DNA of 64,000 nucleotides from Bacteriovoracaceae bacterium UBA6153 (lineage in GTDB: Bacteria > Bdellovibrionota > Bacteriovoracia > Bacteriovoracales > Bacteriovoracaceae): contig DIUR01000030.1 in assembly GCA_002428265.1 (NCBI GenBank), positions 62,001 through 126,000 on the forward strand, read 5' to 3'. Numbering within the stretch: position 1 is the stretch's first letter; the number at the start of each line of letters is the position of its first letter. This document shows positions 31,317-40,562 of the stretch, piece by piece. A model generated the notes under the pieces. It searched no databases, was not told the origin of the DNA, and saw only the letters and a program-made list of their open reading frames with translations. The position numbers were made by a program, and so were the translations under genes.

Positions 31317-32164
31317 GTGACATCATCTTAAGAGCAGAAAATCTAGGTTTTAGCTATGATGACTCTGGGTCTATTCTTAAAGATATTTCTTTCACTCTAA
31401 AAAAAGGTGAAAGCCTAGGCGTATTAGGGCCAAATGGCGGTGGTAAATCCACTCTGATGAAAATCATTGCTGGTTTATTAAAACCGACAAGCGGTGAAAT
31501 TTATTTTCATGAAAAAGCATTAAGCACAATGCCATCTTATCCCTACCATCTTTTTTCATATGTTCCACAGACCAATGAGCTTAACCCTACAATGCCGGTT
31601 AAAGTTTATGAGTTTCTAGATTTTTCAATTAGCCATTTTAAAATTAAAGATAAAAATTTATTAGATGAACTTCTGGCACTTGTTGGAATGTCTCATAAAA
31701 AAAACTCCTTAATATCAAAGCTTTCAGGTGGAGAAAAACAGCGTGTCTTAATTGCCAGAGCGATGATTCAAAAACCGGAGCTACTCCTTTTAGATGAACC
31801 CACAAAAGGTTTAGATAGCAATGGACAAGATCAGCTCTTAAGCTTGATCGAGACTATAAAGCGCCGCGACCACACAGCTGTTATGATTGTCGATCACAAC
31901 ATCAATCAGATTATTAAAAGCTGTCAGAATATATTATGTCTTAACAGACACTCTCATTGGCATGATCACAGAGACTTTCTCACAAAAAATATTCTTGAAG
32001 ATATTTATCACTGTGAGTTTGAGCATCTTCTCATTCATGAAAAAGATCTTCAAAACAATGAGCGCGCTCCTCACTCGCATGATCATCATTTTTGTGGCCA
32101 TGACCACAGCGATGCTCAAGAACTCAAGACTAAACCCCACCCATTCATCAGGAAAAAATCATGA
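31313..32164 (+). CDS. znuC: Metal ABC transporter ATPase, ZnuC-like, with histidine-rich tail
   Basis: Walker A is GPNGGGKSTLMK, the Q-loop YVPQTNELN, the ABC signature KLSGGEKQRVLIARAM, Walker B LLLLDEPTKGLD and the switch histidine MIVDHN. The C-terminal 35 residues contain HSHDHHFCGHDHSD, a metal-binding-like cluster unusual for the ATPase and more often found on the binding protein; it could sense or buffer zinc in the cytoplasm. 283 residues. Overlaps both neighbours by 4 bases, so the three subunits are translationally coupled. Confidence 0.95.
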   Translation: MSDIILRAENLGFSYDDSGSILKDISFTLKKGESLGVLGPNGGGKSTLMKIIAGLLKPTSGEIYFHEKALSTMPSYPYHLFSYVPQTNELNPTMPVKVYEFLDFSISHFKIKDKNLLDELLALVGMSHKKNSLISKLSGGEKQRVLIARAMIQKPELLLLDEPTKGLDSNGQDQLLSLIETIKRRDHTAVMIVDHNINQIIKSCQNILCLNRHSHWHDHRDFLTKNILEDIYHCEFEHLLIHEKDLQNNERAPHSHDHHFCGHDHSDAQELKTKPHPFIRKKS

Positions 32165-33000
32165 GTGCGATTTTTACTGATTTTTTACAATATGATTTTT
32201 TACTCTACGCTCTTTTTGGGACAATCTTCTTGTCTCTGACGTGTGGCCTGATCTCACCTTTAATTATTGCCCGAAAAAATGCTTTTATGGGTGCTGCGAT
32301 TTCTCACTCGACACTTTTAGGTCTTGCCATCTCTCTTAGTTTTTTTGAAGCGGCCCAGGCCCTTCCAGTTTTTATTTCAACGTTGATCATCACTATTTTC
32401 TTAACACTCTTTCTCGCCTATTCGACTTTCAGACAAAAACTTCCAAACGATTCTATGATAGGGATTTTTTATACCTCGACCATGGCCCTGGGAATTATCA
32501 TTCACACTCTTTTTGCCAAAGATCAAAGTGATCTTCTGAGTTTTTTATTTGGGAATATTTTACTCCTGACCAAAGAAGACTTATTTCTTTCTCTGACTAT
32601 TTTAATCATTACTGCTGTTGTTATTTTACTGCCTCTAAAAAAGTGGCTGTTTCTTACCTTCGATGAAGAAGGAGCAATCACCTCGGGAATTAAGGCACAG
32701 ATTTACCACTACACTTTTTTTGTTTTACTGGCATTTTTAATAGTTACCAGCATAAAACTGGCCGGAACCGTACTAGTCGAAACACTTCTTCTTGTACCGG
32801 GATTTTTTGCACTAAAATTTGCAAAGAATATCAGGCAAACTTTTATTATCAGCACACTTTTTTCCGTCATCTTCGCAGTGACTGGAATTGTTCTTGCTAA
32901 TGCCTTCGGTCTGCCTAGCGGGGCCACACTTGCCGTAGTGTTATTCACGGCCCTCGTTGTATCTCTTTTTCTAAAAAGAGTTTATAATTGGTTGAGATAA
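32161..33000 (+). CDS. znuB: Metal ABC transporter permease, ZnuB-like
   Basis: An ABC-3 family permease of 279 residues with about eight hydrophobic helices. The family pattern starts SLTCGLISPLIIARKNAFMGAAISHSTLLG, with G-A-A-I-S-H in the first cytoplasmic loop, and includes the coupling region DEEGAITSGIK and KLAGTVLVETLLLVPGF. It completes the importer started by the two preceding genes. ATGA overlap with the ATPase gene gives the start. Confidence 0.95.
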   Translation: MSAIFTDFLQYDFLLYALFGTIFLSLTCGLISPLIIARKNAFMGAAISHSTLLGLAISLSFFEAAQALPVFISTLIITIFLTLFLAYSTFRQKLPNDSMIGIFYTSTMALGIIIHTLFAKDQSDLLSFLFGNILLLTKEDLFLSLTILIITAVVILLPLKKWLFLTFDEEGAITSGIKAQIYHYTFFVLLAFLIVTSIKLAGTVLVETLLLVPGFFALKFAKNIRQTFIISTLFSVIFAVTGIVLANAFGLPSGATLAVVLFTALVVSLFLKRVYNWLR

Positions 33001-33021
33001 TACTTAACTCTCGAGGTCTTA

Positions 33022-33510
33022 ATGAGAAATCAAAACGAGCCAAAAACCGTTGCTGAAAGTGCTGTTGAAATGCGCTTTCTGGTCATGCCCAACGATACAA
33101 ATCCACAGAACTCAATTTTCGGGGGCGTAGTCATGTCGTGGATCGATATGGCAGCAGCGATGGTTGCTGAACGACACTCTAATCGTCCGGTTGTTACTGT
33201 CCACGTAGATGATATGAGTTTTAAAGCTCCCATTAAAATTGGGGATCATGTTCTCATCAAGGCCAGCATTAACTTCGTAGGTAAAACGTCTATGCTTGTT
33301 GGGGTGAAAGTTATTGCTGAAAATCCCTTCACTGGAATTACTAGACACACGACAACCGCCTATCTTGCTTTCGTCGCTCTTGATGATATCGGTAGACCTA
33401 TTCAAATAAGAGGCCTCATCCCTGAATCAGAAGATGAGATCAGAAGATTTGAAGAAGGAAAAAATCGCATCGAAGATATGAAAAGAAATAAATCAATAAA
33501 GAAGACATAA
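33022..33510 (+). CDS. Acyl-CoA thioesterase, YciA-like hotdog fold
   Basis: RFLVMPNDTNPQNSIFGGVVMSWIDMAAA contains the family's N-x-x-G-x-x-F-G-G and D active-site region; VTVHVDDMSFKAPIKIGDHV follows. This is the YciA/BACH hotdog group, hexameric cytosolic enzymes that hydrolyse acyl-CoA. 162 residues, with a charged C-terminal tail. ATG start at 33022, with GAGG nearby at 33012-33015. The stop overlaps the next start by one base (TAATG), so it is probably cotranscribed with the ABC1-like kinase gene. Confidence 0.92.
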   Translation: MRNQNEPKTVAESAVEMRFLVMPNDTNPQNSIFGGVVMSWIDMAAAMVAERHSNRPVVTVHVDDMSFKAPIKIGDHVLIKASINFVGKTSMLVGVKVIAENPFTGITRHTTTAYLAFVALDDIGRPIQIRGLIPESEDEIRRFEEGKNRIEDMKRNKSIKKT

Positions 33511-34850
33511 TGAGTGACGATTTTAAATCTTCAAGGTTATCCAGATTCTTAAGTGTAGGCACAAGTCTTACCAAGGCCTCGGCCCAACTTGCTCTTGATG
33601 CTGCAAAAACAAAAGCGCAAAGTTATCTCGATAAGAATCCTGATATAAAAGATATGGGATTAAAAATCAAGGCCTCAAAAGAAATCATTCAGACAATGGG
33701 TGAACTCAAAGGGGCCATGATGAAGCTGGGCCAGATGATTTCGATCTCTGAGGATATGTTTTTACCCAAGGAAATCTCTGATTTATTCAGAGACCTTCAA
33801 AAAAACTCTCCTTCAATGCCTAGTTCTGAAGTTGAAAGAATGATTTTTGAAAACTTCAAAAAACCAGCAAATGAGCTTTTTTTAGAATTTGATATTAGGC
33901 CAGTCGCTGCTGCAAGTATAGGCCAGGTTCATAAAGCGAAACTTCACTCTGGACAAACTGTTGCGGTAAAAATTCAGTACCCAAAAATCGTCAACGCTAT
34001 TAAGTATGATTTTCAAAATCTGCATAAGATCGATAAACTCATTCACTTGCTCTACTCTAACAAACCAAATATCGATAACATCATTGAAGAGCTCAAAACC
34101 TCGCTGATGCAAGAGTGTGACTACATCCATGAAATGAATCAGATGATTTTTTTCAAAAATGCCTATAAAGATTTATTTCCCATGATCCATATTCCTGATG
34201 TGTATCCAGAGCTTTGCTCTGAGCAGATTCTCACCATGGAGTGGATTGAAGCAGACTCCTTTGAAGACAGCCTTCATTACACTGAGGAAGAAAAAAATTT
34301 TCTTGGACAATCTCTTTACGACAGCTACCTCTATTCATTGTTTGAACTGAACAGGCTTCACACTGATCCTCAAAATGGAAACTATCTTTTCAAAAAAGAT
34401 AAAATCGTCATGCTCGACTTTGGATCAACCAGAGAGTTTGATCACGACTTCGTTGTCGACTATGCGGCCTTATTAATCTCGCTGGAAGAAAACCGCCCCG
34501 ACATTTATTCCATCGTCGCAAAAAAACTCAACATGTTCAGAGACGACGATGAAGAAGAACTCATGGCCCGCCATTTCGACATGATCAAAACATTGTATAT
34601 GCCTTATACAAAAGAAGGGATTCACAGCATTAAAGAAATAAATCCATTTCAAATTTTTAAAGATTTCGTAAAAGATATCGACTTCAAAGGCAGAAAATCA
34701 CCCAGACAAGAATTTCTCCTTCTCGATCGCTCAACATTTGGACTCTACGCTAAACTTAAATCATGGAAGGCCCGGATAAATTGGGTTTCAGGGCGAAATA
34801 AGTTTAGAAATTCCATCGAAAATGAGGTTAAATTTAAGTATCAGTTTTAG
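33510..34850 (+). CDS. ABC1/ADCK/UbiB-family atypical kinase
   Basis: The family's unique KxGQ motif is seen in MMKLGQMISI, followed by the alanine-rich nucleotide loop AAASIGQVHKAKL, the lysine of VAVKIQYP, the catalytic loop HTDPQNGNYLF and the metal motif MLDFGST. UbiB relatives support ubiquinone or other isoprenoid lipid synthesis, acting as ATPases at membranes rather than as protein kinases. No C-terminal membrane helices of the UbiB type are seen (446 residues). Start overlaps the upstream stop as TAATG. Confidence 0.92.
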   Translation: MSDDFKSSRLSRFLSVGTSLTKASAQLALDAAKTKAQSYLDKNPDIKDMGLKIKASKEIIQTMGELKGAMMKLGQMISISEDMFLPKEISDLFRDLQKNSPSMPSSEVERMIFENFKKPANELFLEFDIRPVAAASIGQVHKAKLHSGQTVAVKIQYPKIVNAIKYDFQNLHKIDKLIHLLYSNKPNIDNIIEELKTSLMQECDYIHEMNQMIFFKNAYKDLFPMIHIPDVYPELCSEQILTMEWIEADSFEDSLHYTEEEKNFLGQSLYDSYLYSLFELNRLHTDPQNGNYLFKKDKIVMLDFGSTREFDHDFVVDYAALLISLEENRPDIYSIVAKKLNMFRDDDEEELMARHFDMIKTLYMPYTKEGIHSIKEINPFQIFKDFVKDIDFKGRKSPRQEFLLLDRSTFGLYAKLKSWKARINWVSGRNKFRNSIENEVKFKYQF

Positions 34851-34860
34851 AGGCCACAAT

Positions 34861-35592
34861 ATGTTTGAAATCATTATGACATTTTTAATTTCATTTAATA
34901 CAGAAGCTCTGGCCGCACTGGAATACTCTAAAATTGAACACCCCGGATGCCCAGAAAATGCTTACTGCCAAAAAAATACCGGAGAAGTCAGAAAAAAATG
35001 GCTGGACGCTCTAGAAGACCTGAATAAAGGCAAAATCACTGAAGCTAAATTTAATGCTTTTCTCCAAAAAGAAGATGGCGCTCCTGTTTCTGGTTGGGCA
35101 ATGGAAGAGGCCGGGATTCTTCCTCGAATCATGATGTGGGACTCACCTTGTAAACAACATAAAAAAGATGCTTCAAAGTTCTACATTAGTGAGCTCTTCA
35201 GAAAAAATCTGAATCCTCTTGAGCTTAAAGAAATTAATAATGTTTATTTTCCAAAGGCCATAGGCCTTGATGCCAATAAAAAAGTTTACTCTATGATAGT
35301 TCCACGCGGAGAGATCCCTACTTTTATTGAAAATGATTATTATCATTTCTTAAGAGAAGACGATGGAAAATACTACGGGCTGATGATCAATAGAGAAGGT
35401 AAACTTAAAGTCACTAAATCCCAAATTAATAAAGAACTCCCAAAAGATGTCGTCTGCACAAAAGAGCAGATCGATTTATTCTTGAGAGAAGCACCTTCAA
35501 CAACTTTCTATGAAACTTATCACTGTAAAGAAATTTGGGATAAAAATTCTAAATCCTACAAGTCCATGCTTTTTGGATGGAGCTGTAATTGA
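34861..35592 (+). CDS. Exported protein, unknown function
   Basis: ATG at 34861 is chosen because AGAGG lies 8-10 bases upstream and the product then begins with a signal peptide (MFEIIMTFLISFNTEALAA). The in-frame ATG at 34822 lies inside the preceding gene and would bury that signal. The mature protein of about 224 residues has six cysteines (in HPGCPENAYCQ, DSPCKQH, VVCTKE, YHCKEIW and GWSCN), suggesting disulfides. I do not recognise the fold. It overlaps the next gene through a TTGA stop-start, so they are coupled. Confidence 0.8.
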   Translation: MFEIIMTFLISFNTEALAALEYSKIEHPGCPENAYCQKNTGEVRKKWLDALEDLNKGKITEAKFNAFLQKEDGAPVSGWAMEEAGILPRIMMWDSPCKQHKKDASKFYISELFRKNLNPLELKEINNVYFPKAIGLDANKKVYSMIVPRGEIPTFIENDYYHFLREDDGKYYGLMINREGKLKVTKSQINKELPKDVVCTKEQIDLFLREAPSTTFYETYHCKEIWDKNSKSYKSMLFGWSCN

Positions 35593-36509
35593 AATTATGC
35601 CTATATAACGTAGAAAATCTTTTTCTTTTGAATCAAGGCCCTGGCGAAGGCTATAAAAAACCTCTCGATAAAATTGAATGGGTCGCGAGAACTATCAGAG
35701 AAATTGATGCTGACATTGTCATGCTGGTTGAAGTTGGAGGCCTGACGAGTCTGGATCTCTTCAACAGCCGCTACTTAAGTGACAATTATTTCACTGCACT
35801 TCTGCCGGGAAATTCTGACCGCGGAATTGAAATGGGATATCTCATTCATAAACGTTTCGCGCGCTTTCATCAGATAGTCAGCCACAAAACACTGAATTTA
35901 AATTTCAATTATCCCCATGAATTGATGGAAAATAAAAATACTGGAAAAGCCCTGAAAAACCACCGTTTCTCCAGAGATATCTCTGAGCTACGCTTATTAA
36001 AAGACGGCCAGCTGGATATGATTATTCTTCTCGTGCATTTAAAATCCAAACTGGATAAAGAGGGCATTGATTTTAATGGAACACTTAGAAGAAAAGCAGA
36101 GCTAAAAAAACTAGTCGAAATCTACAATCAGCGCAGACTTGATCATCCGGGAGTGCCCGTCGTGGTGGCCGGAGATTTCAATGGCCAGGCCCAAAGACAA
36201 TCTGTTGATCCTGAGTTCGCCCCACTCTACGAGGAAAGTGACCTGGAAGATGTGCTTGAAGTCATTAAAGAGGCCCCCGAGCGCAGATTTTCTTACTTCC
36301 ATTTCAACCGCGATTTCGTCCGCGAAGCCTCACAACTCGACTATATAATGCTCCCGCCAGAGCTCCACGGCCTGGTGGAAAAAGAAGAATCAGGCATTTA
36401 TCATTACCGCGACCAGCACGGGGTCGTCCTCCCATATCCTCAGGATTCCTTCCAAAGATACGCCCTTCCCTCTGACCATTACCCAGTGGTAGTCACCCTA
36501 AAAATTTAA
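35589..36509 (+). CDS. Endonuclease/exonuclease/phosphatase-family protein
   Basis: The EEP fold is clear: MKLCLYNVENLFL at the N-terminus (catalytic Asn), VMLVEVGG (metal Glu), VHLKSKLDK, VVAGDFNGQAQ (Asp/Asn pair) and SDHYPVVV (final Asp-His). This superfamily includes exonuclease III, DNase I and sphingomyelinases; the substrate is open. No signal peptide. The start is TTG at 35589, overlapping the upstream TGA, with GGATGGAG 7-14 bases upstream; no other start gives the conserved N-terminus. 306 residues. Confidence 0.88.
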   Translation: MKLCLYNVENLFLLNQGPGEGYKKPLDKIEWVARTIREIDADIVMLVEVGGLTSLDLFNSRYLSDNYFTALLPGNSDRGIEMGYLIHKRFARFHQIVSHKTLNLNFNYPHELMENKNTGKALKNHRFSRDISELRLLKDGQLDMIILLVHLKSKLDKEGIDFNGTLRRKAELKKLVEIYNQRRLDHPGVPVVVAGDFNGQAQRQSVDPEFAPLYEESDLEDVLEVIKEAPERRFSYFHFNRDFVREASQLDYIMLPPELHGLVEKEESGIYHYRDQHGVVLPYPQDSFQRYALPSDHYPVVVTLKI

Positions 36510-36519
36510 CAATTACCGT

Positions 36520-36559
36520 TTGTGCAATCTGTTTAAATACGCTACATTTTGCGTTTAAA
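36520..36559 (+). promoter_or_regulatory. speA promoter and leader hairpin
   Basis: TTGTGC (36520-36525), 17-base spacer and TACATT (36543-36548). The same stretch can fold: TTTAAA-T-ACGC (36532-36542) pairs with GCGTTTAAA (36551-36559), with one bulge. As DNA the dyad overlaps the -10 region, so it could also be an operator. Confidence 0.5.
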
Positions 36560-36590
36560 AATCATATGCTTTTATAGAGGTGAAACGGAC

Positions 36591-38522
36591 ATGGAAAACG
36601 ATAAAAAGCGCACGCCTACTCCTTGGTCAAAAGAAGACGCCGACAGTGTTTATCACATCAGTCGTTGGGGAGATGGATACTTTGATATTAACGATCAGGG
36701 ACATTTATGTGTGCTGCCTCACCGTGAAGAAAACGGTCCGAGGATTGATATTTCAGAAGTTCTGGAAGAAATGAAAGCTCAGAATATTCCACTTCCAATC
36801 GTTGTTCGCTTCCACGATATTTTAAGATCGCATGTAAAAGTTATTAACGAAACTTTCAGAGATGTTATCAGAGAAGCTGGATACAACGGCCAGTACAAAG
36901 GCGTTTATCCAATTAAAGTTAACCAGATGAGAGAAGTTGTTGAAGAGATCGTCGATGCCGGCGCTCCTTATGACTTCGGACTAGAAGCTGGGTCAAAGCC
37001 AGAGCTTCTTTCGGTTCTTGCTTACAATGAAAATTTAAATGCACTAACAATTCTTAACGGATACAAAGACGAAGAGTATCTTCGCCTGGCCCTTCTTGGA
37101 AATAAACTCGGAAGAAAGGCCATTGTTGTTATTGAAAAATTCTCTGAACTCTACACTCTTTTAAAACTCTCTCGCGAGATGAACGTTGCTCCTATCATTG
37201 GTCTTCGTGCAAAAATGGTTGTGAAAGGTTCTGGAAAATGGGCCGACTCAGGTGGAGAAAAAGCGAAATTTGGTTTAACAATCGCAGAGATTTTAACATG
37301 TGTTCAAATCTTAAAAGACGAAGGCTACATCAACTCACTAAAGCTTCTTCACTTCCATATTGGTTCTCAGGTAACTGACATCAGAACTGTAAAAGAAGTT
37401 ATGAGAGAAGGCGGAAGAATTTTCGCGAAGCTCGTTCAGCTAGGCGCTCCTCTTGAGTACTTCGACTGCGGTGGTGGACTTGGAGTTGACTACGACGGGT
37501 CTCAATCGACAAGTGATTCTTCAATGAACTACAAACTTGCCGACTACGCTTCTGACATCGTTTATATTTTAAAAGAAATCTGTGATGCTGAAAAAGTTCC
37601 GCATCCAAATATCGTCAGTGAGTCTGGACGCGCGATTACTGCCCGTCACTCATGCGTGATCACAAATGTTGTCGACAAAATTGAAACATCATTTACTGAT
37701 TACAAAACTGATGTGGTAAAAGGCGATCACTCTCTCGTTGGAAACATGAGAGAACTCCTTGAAACGATCAACGAAGAAAACGCTCAGGAAGTTTATAACG
37801 ATGCTCTAGACTTTAAACGTGAAACACAAAATGCTTTCCGTCTGGGAATCTTAACTCTTGAAGAGCGCGCTCGCATTGAAACTCTTTTCTGGAAAATTAC
37901 AAAAAAGATTTCTGCCCTTCTGCCGACGATGGAGTTCATTCCAGAAAATTTATACGATATCGATCAAGGGATTGCTCCTCAGTACCTTTGTAACTTCTCT
38001 ATCTTCCAGTCTGCGCCGGATTTATGGGCGATTGGACAATTACTTCCCATCGTTCCGATCACACGTTTAAACGAGAAACCAGAAGTTCTGGGAACACTTG
38101 TAGATATCACTTGTGACTCTGATGGAAAGATCAATAAGTTCATCGATATCAATGAAACAAGATCACTTCTTCCTCTTCACGAACTCATCCCTGATGAAGA
38201 ATACCATATCGGATTATTCTTAACTGGTGCTTACCAGGACGTTATGGGAGATCTTCACAATCTTTTCGGAAGACTCAACGAAGTTCACGTCTTCTGTGAT
38301 GATGAGGATCCAACAGATTTCTATATTGAAGAAGTTATCAAAGGTTCATCTTCTGAGTCTGTACTAGCAGCTATGCAGTACAATCCAGAAGCGATGGCCT
38401 ATACAATGAAAAAGAATATTGACCGTCAGATTCAAAGTGGAAAAATCAATCCAAGAGAAGGTGTTCGACTAGTTGATTTTTACGAGAGTTGTTTGAAGTC
38501 ATATACTTATTTAAAGTCTTAA
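36591..38522 (+). CDS. speA: Biosynthetic arginine decarboxylase SpeA
   Basis: A PLP enzyme of the alanine racemase fold, producing agmatine for polyamine synthesis. The PLP lysine is in YKGVYPIKVNQMREVV; other family markers are GLEAGSKPEL, KLLHFHIGSQVTDI, FDCGGGLGVDYDGS, SESGRA and QYNPEAM. ATG at 36591 (MENDKKRT) is chosen, with AGAGGTG about 8-14 bases upstream; the frame stays open to a TTG at 36549 that lacks such a site. 643 residues is normal for SpeA. The next gene is a deoxyhypusine-synthase-like enzyme, likely in the same transcript. Confidence 0.97.
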   Translation: MENDKKRTPTPWSKEDADSVYHISRWGDGYFDINDQGHLCVLPHREENGPRIDISEVLEEMKAQNIPLPIVVRFHDILRSHVKVINETFRDVIREAGYNGQYKGVYPIKVNQMREVVEEIVDAGAPYDFGLEAGSKPELLSVLAYNENLNALTILNGYKDEEYLRLALLGNKLGRKAIVVIEKFSELYTLLKLSREMNVAPIIGLRAKMVVKGSGKWADSGGEKAKFGLTIAEILTCVQILKDEGYINSLKLLHFHIGSQVTDIRTVKEVMREGGRIFAKLVQLGAPLEYFDCGGGLGVDYDGSQSTSDSSMNYKLADYASDIVYILKEICDAEKVPHPNIVSESGRAITARHSCVITNVVDKIETSFTDYKTDVVKGDHSLVGNMRELLETINEENAQEVYNDALDFKRETQNAFRLGILTLEERARIETLFWKITKKISALLPTMEFIPENLYDIDQGIAPQYLCNFSIFQSAPDLWAIGQLLPIVPITRLNEKPEVLGTLVDITCDSDGKINKFIDINETRSLLPLHELIPDEEYHIGLFLTGAYQDVMGDLHNLFGRLNEVHVFCDDEDPTDFYIEEVIKGSSSESVLAAMQYNPEAMAYTMKKNIDRQIQSGKINPREGVRLVDFYESCLKSYTYLKS

Positions 38523-38540
38523 TACAGATAGAGGTAATAA

Positions 38541-39515
38541 ATGAAACGCGGACCAATTTCAGAATTTATTGAAAAAAATTATCTTCACTTCAACTCTGCA
38601 GCTCTTGTTGATGCAGCAAAAGGTTGGGAAGCTCACTTGGCTTCGGGCGGAAAAATGTTCGTCACTATGGCCGGAGCAATGAGTACTGCCGAGCTGGGAA
38701 TTTCATTTGCTGAAATGATCAGACAAGATAAAGTTCATGCTATCTGTTGCACGGGTGCAAACCTGGAAGAAGATATCTATAACCTGGTTGCTCACAACCA
38801 CTATCACCGCGTACCAGACTGGAGATCATTAACAGCTGACGATGAAATGGCACTTTTAGAGCGTGGCCTTAACAGAGTCACTGATACATGTATCCCTGAA
38901 GACGAAGCGATGAGAAAAATCGAGGCACTTATAAACAAGGAATGGCATAAAGCAGACCTTGCTGGAGAAAGCCATCCTCCTCATTACTACTTCTGGCAAG
39001 TGCTTCGCTCTGGAGCGCTTAAAGACGAATACCAAATCGATCCAAAGAACTCTTGGATGCTGGCAGCGATGGAAAAAAATATTCCAATCTACACTCCAGG
39101 ATGGGAAGACTCTACTAACGGAAACATGTACGCTGCTGCTGTGATTTCCGGAAGAATTAAAAACGTTCACACAATGAACTCTGGCATTCAGACGATGATC
39201 AGACTAGCAGACTGGTACACTGAAGTTTCAAGCAAACACTCAATCGGATTCTTCCAGATTGGTGGTGGTATCGCTGGTGACTTCCCGATTTGTGTTGTTC
39301 CAATGCTTGAGCAAGATCTTGAGAGATCTACTCCACTTTGGGGATACTTCTGCCAGATCAGTGACTCAACAACGAGCTACGGATCATACTCAGGAGCTAC
39401 TCCTAATGAGAAAATCACTTGGGGTAAACTTGATAAAACGACTCCGAAATTTATCATCGAATCAGATGCTACAATTGTAGCACCGCTAGTTTTTGCCTAC
39501 GTCTTAAATCACTAA
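38541..39515 (+). CDS. Deoxyhypusine synthase-like protein (polyamine enzyme)
   Basis: The chain is homologous to deoxyhypusine synthase: FVTMAGAMSTAELG, CTGANLEEDIYN (NAD site), PGWEDSTNGNM, GGGIAGDFPIC and WGKLDK with the lysine that forms the enzyme-imine intermediate (about residue 296). Bacteria lack eIF5A; bacterial homologues transfer an aminobutyl group between polyamines to make homospermidine or are of unknown use. Position 18 bases after speA, with GAGG at 38531-38534, supports a polyamine role. 324 residues. A strong terminator follows. Confidence 0.9.
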   Translation: MKRGPISEFIEKNYLHFNSAALVDAAKGWEAHLASGGKMFVTMAGAMSTAELGISFAEMIRQDKVHAICCTGANLEEDIYNLVAHNHYHRVPDWRSLTADDEMALLERGLNRVTDTCIPEDEAMRKIEALINKEWHKADLAGESHPPHYYFWQVLRSGALKDEYQIDPKNSWMLAAMEKNIPIYTPGWEDSTNGNMYAAAVISGRIKNVHTMNSGIQTMIRLADWYTEVSSKHSIGFFQIGGGIAGDFPICVVPMLEQDLERSTPLWGYFCQISDSTTSYGSYSGATPNEKITWGKLDKTTPKFIIESDATIVAPLVFAYVLNH

Positions 39516-39524
39516 TCAAAGTAC

Positions 39525-39570
39525 TTACGCGCCTAGAAGAAATCTCTCTTCTGGCGCGTAAATTTTTTTT
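39525..39570 (+). terminator. Terminator of the speA operon
   Basis: TTACGCGCC (39525-39533) pairs with GGCGCGTAA (39553-39561); after one bulged base AGAAGA pairs with TCTTCT around an AATCTC loop. A run of eight T follows. This is the longest stem in the window. Confidence 0.93.
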
Positions 39571-39629
39571 CCGATCCGCCGATAGGTTTGTCAGCTCTCT
39601 AACTTGAGAGTCAAACCATAGAGGCCAAA

Positions 39630-40562
39630 ATGAAAAAAAATACCTGCATCATCGCCACTCTGACTCTAGCCGCTCTTGCCTCATGTGCAGGTCCTGAAAG
39701 TTATCAGGCAAAAATGAATCGTTATACACCAAGACATTTTGGGGCCAACCAGGTTCCAGAAATAATGACTGAAGGTTTTTCTTTTTCTAAAAAATCAGCA
39801 AGAACTCCTGCCTCTGCACAAACAGAATCAAAATCAAACGTCACTGAAATAAAAACAGATGAAGCGGCCATCTCTAATAAGAAACTTTATTTTCTAACGT
39901 TGTTTGGCCAATACGAAATCATGAAAAAATACTCTTCGGAGTTCGATGCTCCGGCGGTAACAGTATGCCCACAATTTCACAATAGTCTTCTAGAACACAA
40001 TGGAAGAAGACCAGCTGGATTTGCAGGACACGTGACTTATAAAAATAATAAAAAATTTATCTATGATACAAAAAGATTGGCTGATCCAAGCTACATTGCT
40101 CTTCACCCAGAGCTTTCACTTCCCCTTGTTAAAGATGAAGTGACCCCAAAAGTTGTAGATATTTTTCGCTCTGAAGGGGCAAAATTAACAGACTCTAGAA
40201 TGGATGAGATAGTCCATTCGGCCATGGATATTCACCTTTCTAAAACTTATAACGAGATCAGAGAGCTATGTGAGTATGGAGTGAGTGATAACTACTATAT
40301 TTACGAAAACATGATCACTCATATTAAGACCACAACTTTCGCCCCTGCGGAAAAAAACATGAACACACTTCTTAAGACGACAGTGTTTTCAAATATTGCT
40401 CTAGTGACGGCACTTGAAAAAGTCCAGGCCACTCCAATGAGATCAATCGCATCAGTTGAACCTAAAAAAGATACATCAGTGCCTTATTCAAATGAAGTGA
40501 TGACAAGACTCAATGTCGAGTGGGCGCAAGAATACTATAATCATTTAAAGACAGCTAAATAA
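39630..40562 (+). CDS. Lipoprotein, unknown function
   Basis: MKKNTCIIATLTLAALASCAG is a lipoprotein signal with an LASC lipobox; the residue after Cys is Ala, pointing to the outer membrane. The mature protein of about 290 residues has a low-complexity Ser/Ala linker followed by a helical domain that includes two cysteines (VTVCPQFHN and LCEYGVSD). The start follows AGAGG (39621-39625). A leader inverted repeat (GTTTG 39586-39590 and CTCTC 39595-39599 against GAGAG 39606-39610 and CAAAC 39612-39616) lies just upstream. It ends head to head with the BamB-like gene, with no spacer. No family recognised. Confidence 0.82.
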   Translation: MKKNTCIIATLTLAALASCAGPESYQAKMNRYTPRHFGANQVPEIMTEGFSFSKKSARTPASAQTESKSNVTEIKTDEAAISNKKLYFLTLFGQYEIMKKYSSEFDAPAVTVCPQFHNSLLEHNGRRPAGFAGHVTYKNNKKFIYDTKRLADPSYIALHPELSLPLVKDEVTPKVVDIFRSEGAKLTDSRMDEIVHSAMDIHLSKTYNEIRELCEYGVSDNYYIYENMITHIKTTTFAPAEKNMNTLLKTTVFSNIALVTALEKVQATPMRSIASVEPKKDTSVPYSNEVMTRLNVEWAQEYYNHLKTAK

